Counted from the stretch's first letter, positions 18,585-27,681 are shown. The stretch is DNA of 64,000 nucleotides from CAYOOP01 sp964405685 (GCA_964405685.1 CAYOOP010000005.1:1-64000), one strand, 5' to 3'. Notes: generated from the sequence alone by a model not told the origin. Program-made: numbers and translations.

Positions 18585-19703
18585 ATGATCGATTTCATCC
18601 CCGTCAACCGCCCCGATCTAAGCGGCCGCGAGCGCGAGCTTGTGCTGCAGTGCATCGACACGGGCTGGATTTCCTCTGAAGGCCCCTTCGTCGCCGAGTT
18701 CGAAGAAAAATTCTCCCGCAGTGTAAACCGCACCCACGGCATTGCGGTTGCGAATGGTTCTGCTGCACTCGATATTGCCGTCGCCGCTTTAAAAATAGGG
18801 CAGGGCGATGAAGTCATCATGCCCACATTTACCATCATCTCCTGCGCTACCTCAGTCGTTCGTGCTGGTGCAAAGCCAGTGCTGGTGGATAGTGACCCTT
18901 CCACCTGGAACATGGATATTTCGCAAATCGAGGCCAAAATCACCCCGCGCACTAAGGCGATTATGGTGGTGCATATCTATGGCCTGCCGGTGGATATGGA
19001 CCCTGTGCTCGCCATCGCTAAAAAACACAAACTGGCCATCATCGAAGACGCCGCCGAAATGCACGGGCAGACGTATAACGGCAATCCCTGCGGAAGTTTT
19101 GGGGACATTAGTACGTTTAGTTTCTATCCCAACAAACACATCACAACCGGCGAAGGCGGCATGGTTGTCACCAACGACGTAGCACTCGCCGAACGTTCTC
19201 GCTCTTTGCGCAATCTCTGCTTCCAGGCCAAAAAACGTTTCGTCCACGAAGAACTCGGCTGGAACTATCGGATGACGAATTTGCAAGCGGCCTTAGGTAT
19301 CGCCCAACTCGAACGCCTCGGCGAATTCGCCGCCCGCAAACGCCGCATGGGCGCGCGTTACAACGAACTCCTTGCAAACATCCCCGGCATCGAACTGCCC
19401 CCCACAAAAGCCGCATACGCCGAAAGCATCTACTGGGTTTACGGCCTCATTTTGAAAGATGAAATCCCATTCGACGCTGAAACCACAATGAAAAAACTCG
19501 CCGACAAAAAAATTGGCGCACGCCCGTTTTTCTGGCCGATGCACGAACAACCCGTGTTCCAAAACATGGGCTGGTACCAAGGCGAAAGCTATCCCGTCGC
19601 CGAGCGTCTTGCCCGCCGTGGATTCTATTTACCAAGCGGTCTGGGCATGACCGATGCAGAGCAAGACCAAGTCGCACAAACGATGCAAGAGCTTATGGCA
19701 TGA
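18585..19703 (+). CDS. DegT/DnrJ/EryC1 sugar aminotransferase, perosamine synthase-like
   Basis: A PLP enzyme that puts an amino group on a nucleotide-linked keto sugar. The 372 aa protein has GWISSEGPFVAEFEE near 27-41, NGSAALDIAV, EDAAEMHGQTYNG, and the PLP-binding Lys184 in FYPNKHITTGEGG. Similarity by eye is best to GDP-perosamine synthases (Per/RfbE), and the required GDP-4-keto-6-deoxymannose is made by gmd in the same locus. The specific product is an inference. It starts 3 bp after the PhyH gene and overlaps the next methyltransferase by ATGA. Confidence 0.85.
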   Translation: MIDFIPVNRPDLSGRERELVLQCIDTGWISSEGPFVAEFEEKFSRSVNRTHGIAVANGSAALDIAVAALKIGQGDEVIMPTFTIISCATSVVRAGAKPVLVDSDPSTWNMDISQIEAKITPRTKAIMVVHIYGLPVDMDPVLAIAKKHKLAIIEDAAEMHGQTYNGNPCGSFGDISTFSFYPNKHITTGEGGMVVTNDVALAERSRSLRNLCFQAKKRFVHEELGWNYRMTNLQAALGIAQLERLGEFAARKRRMGARYNELLANIPGIELPPTKAAYAESIYWVYGLILKDEIPFDAETTMKKLADKKIGARPFFWPMHEQPVFQNMGWYQGESYPVAERLARRGFYLPSGLGMTDAEQDQVAQTMQELMA

Positions 19704-20467
19704 GCGTCTTCGGCAATTACTCGCGCTACTATGATTTACTCTATCGCGATAAAGACTACGCCGGTGAAATCGCCTTCGTCATCAAGCTCATCCATCAATT
19801 CCAACCCAATGCCAAACGCGTGTTAGAACTCGGCTGTGGCACCGGCAAACACGCAAGCCTGCTTGCCGAAAAAGGCTACACTGTTTATGGCGTTGACCGC
19901 AGCGAGACCATGCTGGAAGCTGCTCACGCAAGATGCAAAACCCTTAAGCCCGAACTCCAAACCCGCCTACAATTCTCAAGCGGCGACGTGCGCAACGTTG
20001 CCGTAAACGATACATTCGACGTCGTCATCTCCCTCTTCCACGTCGTCAGCTACCAAACCACGAATGACGACTTAATCACCATGTTCCAAAACGTCACCAA
20101 ACATTTAAAACCCGGCGGCATATTCATCTTCGACTACTGGTTCGGTCCCGCCGTGCTAGCCGAGCGTCCCGAAGTCCGCACCAAACACATGGAGTCGGAC
20201 GCTATTGCTGTCGAACGTTTGGCCACCCCCGTCATGCACGAGCAAGACGCCGTAGTGGATGTGAATTACCGCATCGACATCACTGATAAAAAAACCGGCA
20301 CCAAAGAGCAACTCCACGAAACGCACCGCATGCGCTATTTGTTCCCTGCCGACATTGAGCACTTCGCGCACGCGGCAGGTTTTAACGTCACGCACGCCTG
20401 CGAATGGATGACTAGCAACACCCCGAATGATAAAACCTGGAGCGTATGCAGCATTCTCACGAAATAA
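19700..20467 (+). CDS. SAM-dependent sugar N-methyltransferase-like protein
   Basis: 255 aa class I methyltransferase. It opens FGNYSRYYDLLYRDKDY, the same layout as DesVI/TylM1-type amino-sugar N-methyltransferases, and has SAM motif VLELGCGTGKHASLLA at 41-56, GVDRSETML and FHVVSYQTTNDD. Its location directly after the aminotransferase suggests N-methylation of the newly made amino sugar, but O-methylation cannot be excluded. Its last 22 bp overlap the following glycosyltransferase. Confidence 0.78.
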   Translation: MSVFGNYSRYYDLLYRDKDYAGEIAFVIKLIHQFQPNAKRVLELGCGTGKHASLLAEKGYTVYGVDRSETMLEAAHARCKTLKPELQTRLQFSSGDVRNVAVNDTFDVVISLFHVVSYQTTNDDLITMFQNVTKHLKPGGIFIFDYWFGPAVLAERPEVRTKHMESDAIAVERLATPVMHEQDAVVDVNYRIDITDKKTGTKEQLHETHRMRYLFPADIEHFAHAAGFNVTHACEWMTSNTPNDKTWSVCSILTK

Positions 20468-21714
20468 AAAAAATCGGCTTATTTTTAGGCGTTGAACCCC
20501 ACGCCGGCGGCATGTTTCAATACGCGCAATCGCTGCTTGAAGCATTAAACGCATTGCCGCAGTATGAGGTAACTATCGCCTGCGCGAGCGAAGCCTGGGT
20601 GCCCTTGCTAATTCCCTCCCCCGCAGGGCTCGACGCGGAGCAGCGTCGAGGGTCGGGGAAGGGGCAGGCTTGCTCTAACGCTGATACATCTCGCAAGCCT
20701 GCCCCCCACCTAACCTCCCCCCTGTGGGGGGAGGGATTTAACGTGCTCTTACTTAAACGTGGCAGGCTTGGCCTGCTAATCGCGAACATCATGATGGCCG
20801 CGCGCATCCCCGGCGTGCTCACCCGCGCATTCTCCTTCCTCAATCCCATCCCCCGTCAACTCAAACGCGCACACTGCGACATATGGATTTTTCCCGCACA
20901 AGATGCGCTTTCCTACCAAGTAAACGTGCCTGTCATTGCCACCGTGCACGATCTCATGCACCGCTACGAGCCGCATTTCCCTGAAGTCTCTCGCTTCGCC
21001 ACCCGCGAACACCGCTTCAAAAACTTGACGCGCTATGCCAGCGCCATTTTGGTAGATTCCAACGTTGGTAAGGAGCATGTCGTCGAATCTTACGGCACAC
21101 CACCTGGGAAAATCTTTCCACTGCCTTATATTCCCCCGAAGACTATTTTTGAGTCACAAGAACGCCCCGATTTTGATGCGCATTACCGACTCCCCCAAAA
21201 ATTTTTCTTCTACCCCGCGCAATTCTGGGCGCACAAAAACCACCGCGCGCTGATAGACGCTGCGGCCAGCCTCTCAGACATTCACCTCGTCTTCACCGGC
21301 GGCAAGCGCTATGAATACGAAGCCATCGCCGCGCATGCCAAAGCCAAAGGCGTGCACGTCACATTCCCCGGCTATGTGCCGGATGCGGATTTACCCGGTT
21401 TCTACCGCCGTGCACGCGCACTCATCATGCCCACCTTCTTCGGCCCCACCAATATCCCGCCGCTGGAAGCGATGGCACTTGGTTGCCCCGTTGCCATCTC
21501 CGGCACCTACGGCATGCCCGAACAATCCGGCGACGCCGCGCTTTATTTCCACCCCCGCTCCATTCCCCAAATGGCCGAGGCCATGCAACGCCTGTGGTAC
21601 GAAGACGCCCTATGTGAACAACTGCGCGCCCACGGCACCGCCAAAATTGCCGCCTGGGGCCAGGCCCAATTCAACGCACGCTTGCACGAAATACTGAAGG
21701 CAGTTAGGTGGTAG
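20446..21714 (+). CDS. Glycosyltransferase family 4-like, with an in-frame repeat insertion
   Basis: 422 aa. The C-terminal half is a clear GT4 domain: FFYPAQFWAHKNHRALIDAA, FTGGKRYEYE, FPGYVPDADLPGFYRRARALIMPTFFGPTNIPPLEAMALG and PEQSGDAALYF. The N-terminal half contains residues of about 56-98 encoded by a family A palindromic repeat inserted in frame between WVPLL and NVLLLKRG. The inserted peptide is rich in Pro, Gly, Ser and Arg and looks like a surface loop. The frame is intact on both sides, so the protein may still work. It begins inside the upstream methyltransferase gene. Confidence 0.82.
   Translation: MQHSHEIKKIGLFLGVEPHAGGMFQYAQSLLEALNALPQYEVTIACASEAWVPLLIPSPAGLDAEQRRGSGKGQACSNADTSRKPAPHLTSPLWGEGFNVLLLKRGRLGLLIANIMMAARIPGVLTRAFSFLNPIPRQLKRAHCDIWIFPAQDALSYQVNVPVIATVHDLMHRYEPHFPEVSRFATREHRFKNLTRYASAILVDSNVGKEHVVESYGTPPGKIFPLPYIPPKTIFESQERPDFDAHYRLPQKFFFYPAQFWAHKNHRALIDAAASLSDIHLVFTGGKRYEYEAIAAHAKAKGVHVTFPGYVPDADLPGFYRRARALIMPTFFGPTNIPPLEAMALGCPVAISGTYGMPEQSGDAALYFHPRSIPQMAEAMQRLWYEDALCEQLRAHGTAKIAAWGQAQFNARLHEILKAVRW
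20613..20736. repeat. Palindromic repeat, family A (copy 3, inside a glycosyltransferase)
   Basis: The arms are CCCTCCCCCGCAGGG... on the left and CCTGTGGGGGGAGGG on the right, with GGGGCAGGCTTGC and GCAAGCCTGCCCC pairing inside. It holds an extra perfect hairpin, CTCGACGC–GGAGCA–GCGTCGAG. The whole unit is open in the frame of the glycosyltransferase. Confidence 0.87.
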
Positions 21715-21716
21715 GT

Positions 21717-22499
21717 ATGAAAACACAAAGCCAACACCAAGCGAGCTATTGGGACAAAGTCGCCGTCAAAATCTCGGCCTCCGATGCGCCAGACAAAGAC
21801 CTCGTAGGCTACCACAGCCCGTATGATCGCTATGTTCGCCAAGTAGCCATACGCCTGCTCGACCATTTCGTTACCCACATCCCCACCAAACAATGCATCG
21901 CCGAACTCGGCAGCGGCACGGGTTTGAACCTGCGCTACATGAGCCGCTTCAACCCTGAGAAGCTCTTAGCGTTTGACGTCTCCGCCAACCTTCTCGCCCT
22001 CGCCAAAGAAAACCTCGCAGATCTTCCCGTCACCTTCACCCATACCGACGGCTACAGCCTACCCATGCCCGCCGACACAACACCCGATGTGCTTTATACC
22101 ATGACAGTGCTGCAACATATTACCGACCCAGCCATGTTCGCTTCCGTCGTTACCGCTATGAAAGCCTCGCAGGCAAAATATATCCTCATCATTGAGGATA
22201 CCAAAACCCCGACTACGCAACCCACGCCGGATTATGTGCTCCGCACGCCGCTTGAATACCAAGCTGCTTTTGGCGAAGGTTACCAACTCGTGGCGTCCCA
22301 ATTCGCTTCCCTCACCTGGGCATCGCGCCTCTTCGGTGTCATCAACCGCCTCTGTGGTCTCTATCGCAAACATGAAGGTGCAGCAACGCCCGCCGTTGTT
22401 CAAACGGCTACGCAAGCGCTTGCCCCAGTGGTGCGTGCGCTAGATACGTCTGTGCCCGGCACATTCGGGATGACCGGTCTGCTGTTCAAACGCAGTTAA
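21717..22499 (+). CDS. Class I SAM-dependent methyltransferase
   Basis: 260 aa from ATG 21717, with AGGTGG 5 bp upstream; a GTG at 21708 is an alternative start. The SAM-binding motif is IAELGSGTGLNLRYM near residues 60-74, followed by LLAFDVSANLLALA and the post-motif VLQHITDP. This is the general layout of small sugar or lipid methyltransferases. The C-terminal third includes a conserved-looking SQFASLTWASRLFG segment that I do not recognise. It is the last gene of this coupled block before a 65-bp gap. Confidence 0.68.
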   Translation: MKTQSQHQASYWDKVAVKISASDAPDKDLVGYHSPYDRYVRQVAIRLLDHFVTHIPTKQCIAELGSGTGLNLRYMSRFNPEKLLAFDVSANLLALAKENLADLPVTFTHTDGYSLPMPADTTPDVLYTMTVLQHITDPAMFASVVTAMKASQAKYILIIEDTKTPTTQPTPDYVLRTPLEYQAAFGEGYQLVASQFASLTWASRLFGVINRLCGLYRKHEGAATPAVVQTATQALAPVVRALDTSVPGTFGMTGLLFKRS

Positions 22500-22564
22500 G
22501 CATGGACAATGCAGCTGGTGTTGGGTAGCAATCAAATGCCCTTGACCCCTTTTTACCCTTAGCA

Positions 22565-23884
22565 ATGTTTGAACCCCGCGCGCGTATCACTGCTTTTACC
22601 TTAACCATAAGTTCGCTGTTTCTGGCGGTGCTGTATGTGGTGCAGCCACTTTTCCCGTGGGTGCACGACCGTACGGTGTTTAAAAACCCCTTTGAAACCC
22701 TGATTCTTCTCATCGCCTTGCCCTTGGCATTGAAAGCGTATCAACAATTCTCCTGGAAAGGTGCCGTCCGCTCGATGGTATTTCCGGATTGGGCCATGCT
22801 ATGGTTTCTAACTTTTGCGTGTTTGTATACCGTGTTGTGGCACATATGGGACCCAATCCATTTAATCCGCCTCGGCGTGATCGGCAGCGTCTATCTCTGC
22901 GCGCGATTAATCGGCCTGTGGCGTCCACGCCCTTTTACAGTGGCCGTGCTCACCATGAGCGTACTTGCCGCGTGTCTCTCATTTCCTGAAATCATCGCGC
23001 AATCGGCCCGGATTTCGTTTGCGGAACGTGTGGTTATTTTTAATGGCATTCTAGCAAGCCAATGGCCGATGATGATCGTCGGCTCCTCCTCGGTCATGCT
23101 AACATGCCTGTCCACCCGCCGCGGGTGGAACATATTATACCTCATCCCCCTAAGCGGCCTGCTATGGCTCTCTATTTTTGTTGGTGCCCGCAGCGTTGCG
23201 GCAGCCTCCTTTATCAGCATCGGCATGGTGATGTTGGTATCCCAAGCGCCATTATGGAAACGCTTCGCAACCATCGCAATTACCGGGTTCGCCTTTTGGT
23301 TCGGCTTTCAAAATTTGCCCATTGAACGCTATCATTTCTTCATGCAAGTGCCACAAACGCTGATGTCTCCAAAAATGGTAACGTGGACGGAAAAACACGC
23401 GCAAGCATTATTGGTGAATGATCCCGCGCAAAACACTGTCTTTGAGATACGGGAAGATGGCACTTGCGTTATCAAAAACAATTCCGTGATCGTCCGCCAA
23501 GTCTTGAGAAGAACCGCGATAGAGGTTTTTACAACGCATCCTATCTTCGGGGTAGGCGTTGGCAATTTTGGCCATTACAGCTGCATTTACGGCTATGGCA
23601 AAATCGAGGGAGATCCGCACTCCACCATCTTGCACGTGGCTTCCGAACTGGGTTTAATAGGAGCGATCCCCTTCGTCGGTTTGATCTTGTGGTTACTGTA
23701 CCACGGCTTGATGGTCTGGCGCAGGGACCTTGCCTATCCATGGGTCTTTTTCCCGCTGTTCGGCGGCTGGGTGTTCCATGTGGTGCACAATCAATTTTAC
23801 TCCACCTATCTCGCTGCGATACAATATTACTTGATCACCGGCGTGCTAGTCGGTGTCATTAGTGGAAGAATACGCCGGACATGA
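22565..23884 (+). CDS. O-antigen ligase/polymerase (Wzy/WaaL superfamily) membrane protein
   Basis: 439 aa with roughly ten to twelve hydrophobic segments. The large periplasmic loop after about residue 255 contains the superfamily signature: TTHPIFGVGVGNFGHY followed by DPHSTILHVASELGLIG, with the His and the E-x-G-x-x-G motif used in glycan transfer. It either joins glycan repeat units (Wzy) or ligates glycan to an acceptor (WaaL or protein O-ligase). Sequence reading does not separate these. It overlaps the GT2 gene by ATGA. Confidence 0.8.
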   Translation: MFEPRARITAFTLTISSLFLAVLYVVQPLFPWVHDRTVFKNPFETLILLIALPLALKAYQQFSWKGAVRSMVFPDWAMLWFLTFACLYTVLWHIWDPIHLIRLGVIGSVYLCARLIGLWRPRPFTVAVLTMSVLAACLSFPEIIAQSARISFAERVVIFNGILASQWPMMIVGSSSVMLTCLSTRRGWNILYLIPLSGLLWLSIFVGARSVAAASFISIGMVMLVSQAPLWKRFATIAITGFAFWFGFQNLPIERYHFFMQVPQTLMSPKMVTWTEKHAQALLVNDPAQNTVFEIREDGTCVIKNNSVIVRQVLRRTAIEVFTTHPIFGVGVGNFGHYSCIYGYGKIEGDPHSTILHVASELGLIGAIPFVGLILWLLYHGLMVWRRDLAYPWVFFPLFGGWVFHVVHNQFYSTYLAAIQYYLITGVLVGVISGRIRRT

Positions 23885-24630
23885 AAGTGAGCATCATCAC
23901 CGTTTGCTACAATGCCAAGGACACGATTGAAGACACACTCAAATCGTTACAAGCCCAGGACTATCCCAATATCGAACACATCGTCATCGACGGCGGTTCC
24001 AAAGACGGCACGCAGGCGATTTTAGAACGCTACAAAGACAACATTGCTGTGCTCATTTCTGAAAAAGACAACGGCATATACGATGCCATGAACAAAGGCC
24101 TTGCCCGCGCCACCGGCGAAATCATCGGCATTCTAAACGCTGATGACGTCTACAAACACAACCATTTAATTTCCCAAATCGTCGACCATATGCAGATGCA
24201 ACACCTCGATGCGATTTATGCGGACGTCGAATATTTCCGCAGCAAAAATCCCGACAGAATCGTCCGCCGCTACCGTTCGCCGCGTTTCTGCCGCCCGCTC
24301 ATTCCTTATGGTTGGATGCCCGCGCACCCGAGCCTATTTCTGCGCAGCTATGTGTACGAACGCTTCGGCACCTTCAAAACCGATTACCGCATCGCCGCGG
24401 ATTATGAATTCGTCGCCCGCATTTTCTACGGCACCAATTTGCGTTATCACTATGTGCCCGAAGTCTGGGTGCGTATGCGCATGGGTGGCGTGAGCACCGG
24501 GGGGTTCAAAAACACGTGTATCCTGAACAAAGAAGTTTTACGCGCTTGCCGGGAAAATAAAATCCCAACGAATATGATCAACATTCTCTCCAAATATCCC
24601 AGAAAGTTCTTAGGGTTGATGCGTCGCTAA
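23881..24630 (+). CDS. Glycosyltransferase family 2
   Basis: 249 aa GT-A enzyme. It opens KVSIITVCYNAKDTIEDTL, then IVIDGGSKDGT, EKDNGIYDAMNKGLARATGEIIGILNADD (the DxD-type motif), and AADYEFVAR as the catalytic base region. This pattern is that of WcaA/WbdN-like short GT2 transferases. It is the last gene of the glycan locus on this side; a new promoter precedes ilvC 40 bp after its stop. Confidence 0.9.
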   Translation: MKVSIITVCYNAKDTIEDTLKSLQAQDYPNIEHIVIDGGSKDGTQAILERYKDNIAVLISEKDNGIYDAMNKGLARATGEIIGILNADDVYKHNHLISQIVDHMQMQHLDAIYADVEYFRSKNPDRIVRRYRSPRFCRPLIPYGWMPAHPSLFLRSYVYERFGTFKTDYRIAADYEFVARIFYGTNLRYHYVPEVWVRMRMGGVSTGGFKNTCILNKEVLRACRENKIPTNMINILSKYPRKFLGLMRR

Positions 24631-24672
24631 CCCGCGCATCTATCAGAAAAACAAGCCAAAACCGCTAACATC

Positions 24673-24701
24673 TTGACAAAACGGGCGGATGTGGGATGTA
24701 T
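24673..24701 (+). promoter_or_regulatory. Putative sigma-70 promoter for ilvC
   Basis: TTGACA at 24673-24678 is followed at 16-17 bp by GATGTAT (24695-24701), a weak -10. It sits between the end of the glycan locus and ilvC, whose ribosome binding site AAGGAGAA follows. Confidence 0.45.
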
Positions 24702-24724
24702 GTCGCCCCTTGAAGGAGAATGAC

Positions 24725-25744
24725 ATGAAAGTATATTACGATAAAGACGCCGACCAAAGCCTCATCAAAAGCAAAAAAGTCACCATCATTGGTTATGGTT
24801 CTCAGGGCCACGCGCACGCGCTGAATTTGAAAGACAGCGGCGTGAAAGATATCACCGTGGCCTTACGCAAATCCTCTGCCGCAGTCGCCAAAGCCCAAGC
24901 CGCCGGTTTCACGGTGAAAGACCCCATTGATGCAGTGAAAGACGCAGATGTGGTGATGATCCTCGCGCCGGACGAATTCCAGGCGGATATTTATAATCAA
25001 ATCGAACCCGCGATTAAAAAAGGTGCTTCGCTCGCGTTCGCCCACGGCCTCAACTATCACTTTGGGTTCATCAAACCACGCGCCGATATGGACGTGTGGA
25101 TGGTCGCGCCCAAAGGCCCCGGCCACACCGTTCGCGGTGAATACCAAAAAGGCGGCGGCGTGCCGTGCCTCGTTGCCATTGGCCAGGATGCGTCCGGCAA
25201 TGCCCTGAAACTCGCACTTTCTTACGCTTCCGGCGTTGGCGGTGGCCGTTCCGGCATCATCGAAACCACGTTTAAAGACGAATGCGAAACCGATTTATTC
25301 GGTGAACAAGCCGTACTCTGCGGTGGCGTTACGGCGCTCATGCAAGCGGGTTTTGAAACCCTGGTCGAAGCGGGCTACCCCGAAGAAATGGCGTATTTCG
25401 AATGCGTGCATGAAATGAAACTGATTGTGGATTTGATCTACGAAGGCGGCCTCGCCAACATGCGCTATTCCATCTCCAACACCGCCGAATACGGCGATTA
25501 TGTCACCGGTCCAAAAGTGATTACGGCGGAGACGAAAAAAGTGATGAAGCAAGTGCTAACCGATATCCAAACCGGCAAGTTCGCCAAGGATTTCATGGCC
25601 GATCGCGCCACCCAAGGCAAGCACCAGCTCGAACAATGGCGTGAAGAATCTGCCAAACACGGCATCGAAAAAGTCGGCAAAAAACTCCGCGACATGATGC
25701 CCTGGATTGCGAAAAACAAGCTGGTGAAAGACAACGCGGCCTAA
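24725..25744 (+). CDS. ilvC: Ketol-acid reductoisomerase (NADP+), class I
   Basis: Second common step of valine, leucine and isoleucine synthesis. It converts acetolactate or acetohydroxybutyrate to the dihydroxy acid with NADPH and Mg2+. The 339 aa length is that of the short class I enzyme. The NADPH loop GYGSQGHAHA is at 23-32, PKGPGHTVR at 129-137, and the metal ligands Asp190 and Glu194 are in CETDLFGEQAVLCGG. The start at 24725 is set by AAGGAGAA six bases upstream; a longer open frame begins at 24689. A compact GC-rich hairpin follows 3 bp after the stop. Confidence 0.97.
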   Translation: MKVYYDKDADQSLIKSKKVTIIGYGSQGHAHALNLKDSGVKDITVALRKSSAAVAKAQAAGFTVKDPIDAVKDADVVMILAPDEFQADIYNQIEPAIKKGASLAFAHGLNYHFGFIKPRADMDVWMVAPKGPGHTVRGEYQKGGGVPCLVAIGQDASGNALKLALSYASGVGGGRSGIIETTFKDECETDLFGEQAVLCGGVTALMQAGFETLVEAGYPEEMAYFECVHEMKLIVDLIYEGGLANMRYSISNTAEYGDYVTGPKVITAETKKVMKQVLTDIQTGKFAKDFMADRATQGKHQLEQWREESAKHGIEKVGKKLRDMMPWIAKNKLVKDNAA

Positions 25745-25746
25745 AT

Positions 25747-25773
25747 GTCTCCTCGGGCTTGACCCGAGGATCC
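25747..25773 (+). terminator. Short palindromic repeat / hairpin after ilvC
   Basis: TCCTCGGGC-TTG-ACCCGAGGA forms a nearly perfect 9-bp stem immediately after ilvC, then TCC. It is a small member of the family B palindromes and probably protects or ends the ilvC transcript. No U-tract follows, so Rho-independent termination is uncertain. Confidence 0.6.
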
Positions 25774-25792
25774 ATCCGCTTATGGTGGAGTG

Positions 25793-26611
25793 ATGACTAC
25801 CGTCGCTTGCCTCCAACTCACTTCTACCGATGATATCAGCGCCAACGCTGCTATGATCGAACCGCTCGTTTATGCAGCGGTGCAAAAGGGCGCACAATTT
25901 ATTGCACTCCCCGAAAACGCTTATTACATGCGCCGCGAAGCGAAAGGGAAGGGGGATCACGCCGCTAGCGCGCGTTACACCATGGCAGAACATCCCGGCC
26001 TTAAGCATGCGCAGAAACTTGCCAAAGAACATGGCATCTGGCTCCTAGTCGGCTCCATCGCCGTGGTGGAGGAGGGCGATGCGCGCAGTTTTAACCGCAG
26101 CATTCTGTTAAACGATAAGGGCGAAATCGCCGCTGCCTACGACAAAATCCATTTGTTTGATGTGTCGCTTCAAAATGGCCAAACCTATAAGGAATCCGAA
26201 CGCATCCGCGGCGGCACCATTACCGTGAACGCGACCACCCCATGGTTCACCCTCGGGATGAGCGTGTGTTACGATGTGCGCTTTCCTCAGCTCTATCGCA
26301 AACTTGCCAAAGAAGGCGCACAAGTGCTTGCTGTGCCATCTGCCTTCACCGTCCCCACCGGGGAGGCCCATTGGGAAGTACTCTTACGCGCCCGCGCCAT
26401 CGAAAATGGTACGTATGTGATCGCACCCGCCCAAACTGGCCACCACCCGGGAGGCCGCGAAACTTATGGCCATAGCTTGATTATCGACCCGTGGGGGAGA
26501 GTGCTTGCCGACGGCGGCACTGACACCGGCATTATCACCGCAGATATTGAGATAAGCGAAGTCACCCGCGTGCGCACGAGCCTGCCAAGCCTAGAGCATG
26601 ATAGGATTTAG
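25793..26611 (+). CDS. Carbon-nitrogen hydrolase (nitrilase superfamily, Nit-type amidase)
   Basis: 272 aa from ATG 25793, with GGTGGAG just upstream; a GTG at 25790 is also open. The catalytic triad can be placed as Glu in LPENAYYM, Lys in YDKIHLFDV and Cys in GMSVCYDVRFP. The IHLFDV and RFPQLYRKL motifs fit the Nit1/Nit2 branch, whose members hydrolyse deaminated glutathione or omega-amides, so metabolite repair is the likely role. Its 3' end overlaps the convergent hypothetical gene by 4 bp. Confidence 0.88.
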   Translation: MTTVACLQLTSTDDISANAAMIEPLVYAAVQKGAQFIALPENAYYMRREAKGKGDHAASARYTMAEHPGLKHAQKLAKEHGIWLLVGSIAVVEEGDARSFNRSILLNDKGEIAAAYDKIHLFDVSLQNGQTYKESERIRGGTITVNATTPWFTLGMSVCYDVRFPQLYRKLAKEGAQVLAVPSAFTVPTGEAHWEVLLRARAIENGTYVIAPAQTGHHPGGRETYGHSLIIDPWGRVLADGGTDTGIITADIEISEVTRVRTSLPSLEHDRI

Positions 26612-27057
26612 CCTACATGTTTGGATGCGTCTATTGCAGGAATAATGGACGACATAGGAAGAATGGAAGGCTCTGGCTTATGTGCCAATTCCTTCACACG
26701 CATGCCTAAATAATCCATAGCCATTTTATCCGCTTTCTTAGCTTCGCTAATACCAGATTTAGATTCAAGTATATAAGCTTGTTTCTTCGTTAAAACATTG
26801 CGGAGATCGGGTGGAATGCCTTGGTAAAAATAAACACAATTAATACCAGTACCCTTGCGATCATGCGCTACGTGATGTGCGCTTCCAGGCCGTCCATCGT
26901 TGATATAAGCATCAAGCTGTTCCGCCAAAGAGGTGTTATTAGCCACCAAAATACTGCCTGATTTGTTAGGCAAAGTAATAATCACATACGCCGTAGAAGC
27001 CAGATCTGTCTCAATTTGATCCAGCATTTCCGCCTTCTTTTCGGATCCACTAGACAT
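26608..27057 (-). CDS. Hypothetical protein
   Basis: 149 aa, not recognised. No signal peptide or membrane span is visible. The middle has a regular ITLPNKSGSILVANN / LAEQLDAYIND pattern and the C-terminal part is helical and charged (KKQAYILESKSGISEAKKADK). Its start codon shares one base with the stop of the upstream gene at 27057 (TAATG), so the two form a pair. It overlaps the convergent nitrilase gene by 4 bp. Probably a lineage-specific soluble protein. Confidence 0.6.
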   Translation of the reverse strand: MSSGSEKKAEMLDQIETDLASTAYVIITLPNKSGSILVANNTSLAEQLDAYINDGRPGSAHHVAHDRKGTGINCVYFYQGIPPDLRNVLTKKQAYILESKSGISEAKKADKMAMDYLGMRVKELAHKPEPSILPMSSIIPAIDASKHVG

Positions 27058-27560
27058 TAACGGCTGGGCCCGCTGCTTTGGCTGTTACCAATCTGTGCGA
27101 CAAAGCTTGCACGCGAGTTTGCTGCGGCATTGATGGCTTCGCCTTCTTCCGGGAACACCACATGGCGATCACGCGATTCGGCGTAGGAGGCAACACTGGC
27201 TTGTTTCCATGCCCCGCCGATATCAAAATTGAGCAATTGCCCGAACGATTCCGTACGCGCTTCAATCGCTTTCTGACGCAACTCGGCACTTTGGGTAAAC
27301 GCACTGCCTAAATCCGTGCCTTTAAATTCCTCAGGCATGGCGGGCAGGGCAGGCATGCCGGAGCGCGGCTCGCCGTAGCCCAACACCAACGCACCCGTGA
27401 CTTTGAATGGCCGGTAAAGCGCATTGCCAAATTGTTTAATCGCGGGAACTAACCCACCCACAATCGGAAACGAGCGCGAACCCACGCGCGTTTCCATTTC
27501 ATATTTCAACCCATCATACAGCGAATCGCGATAGGCGGTGACAGCATCCTGACGGCTCAT
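27057..27560 (-). CDS. Hypothetical protein
   Basis: 167 aa from ATG 27560, with GAGGGG six bases upstream; a GTG at 27566 is open too. Not recognised. It has a modest hydrophobic stretch around residues 30-60 (FPIVGGLVPAIKQFGNALYRPF, then VTGALVLGYG) that could dip into a membrane, and an alanine-rich, charged C-terminal part. It is paired with the downstream hypothetical gene through TAATG. Confidence 0.6.
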   Translation of the reverse strand: MSRQDAVTAYRDSLYDGLKYEMETRVGSRSFPIVGGLVPAIKQFGNALYRPFKVTGALVLGYGEPRSGMPALPAMPEEFKGTDLGSAFTQSAELRQKAIEARTESFGQLLNFDIGGAWKQASVASYAESRDRHVVFPEEGEAINAAANSRASFVAQIGNSQSSGPSR

Positions 27561-27643
27561 AAACACCCCTCAAAGCTCAGATTACATGGCTTCATTCTAC
27601 CATGCCACAGTCGCCTGTTATGTGAAGATTCTATGACACTTTA

Positions 27644-27679
27644 ACCCCTTCCCCCGCAGGGGGGCTGGGGAGGGGGATT
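27644..27679. repeat. Half-length family A palindrome
   Basis: CCCCTTCCCCCGCAGGGGGGCTGGGG can form a short stem and matches one arm of the family A elements. It sits just past the stop of the M23 peptidase gene on the minus strand and could act as its transcript end. Confidence 0.6.
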
Positions 27680-27681
27680 AA

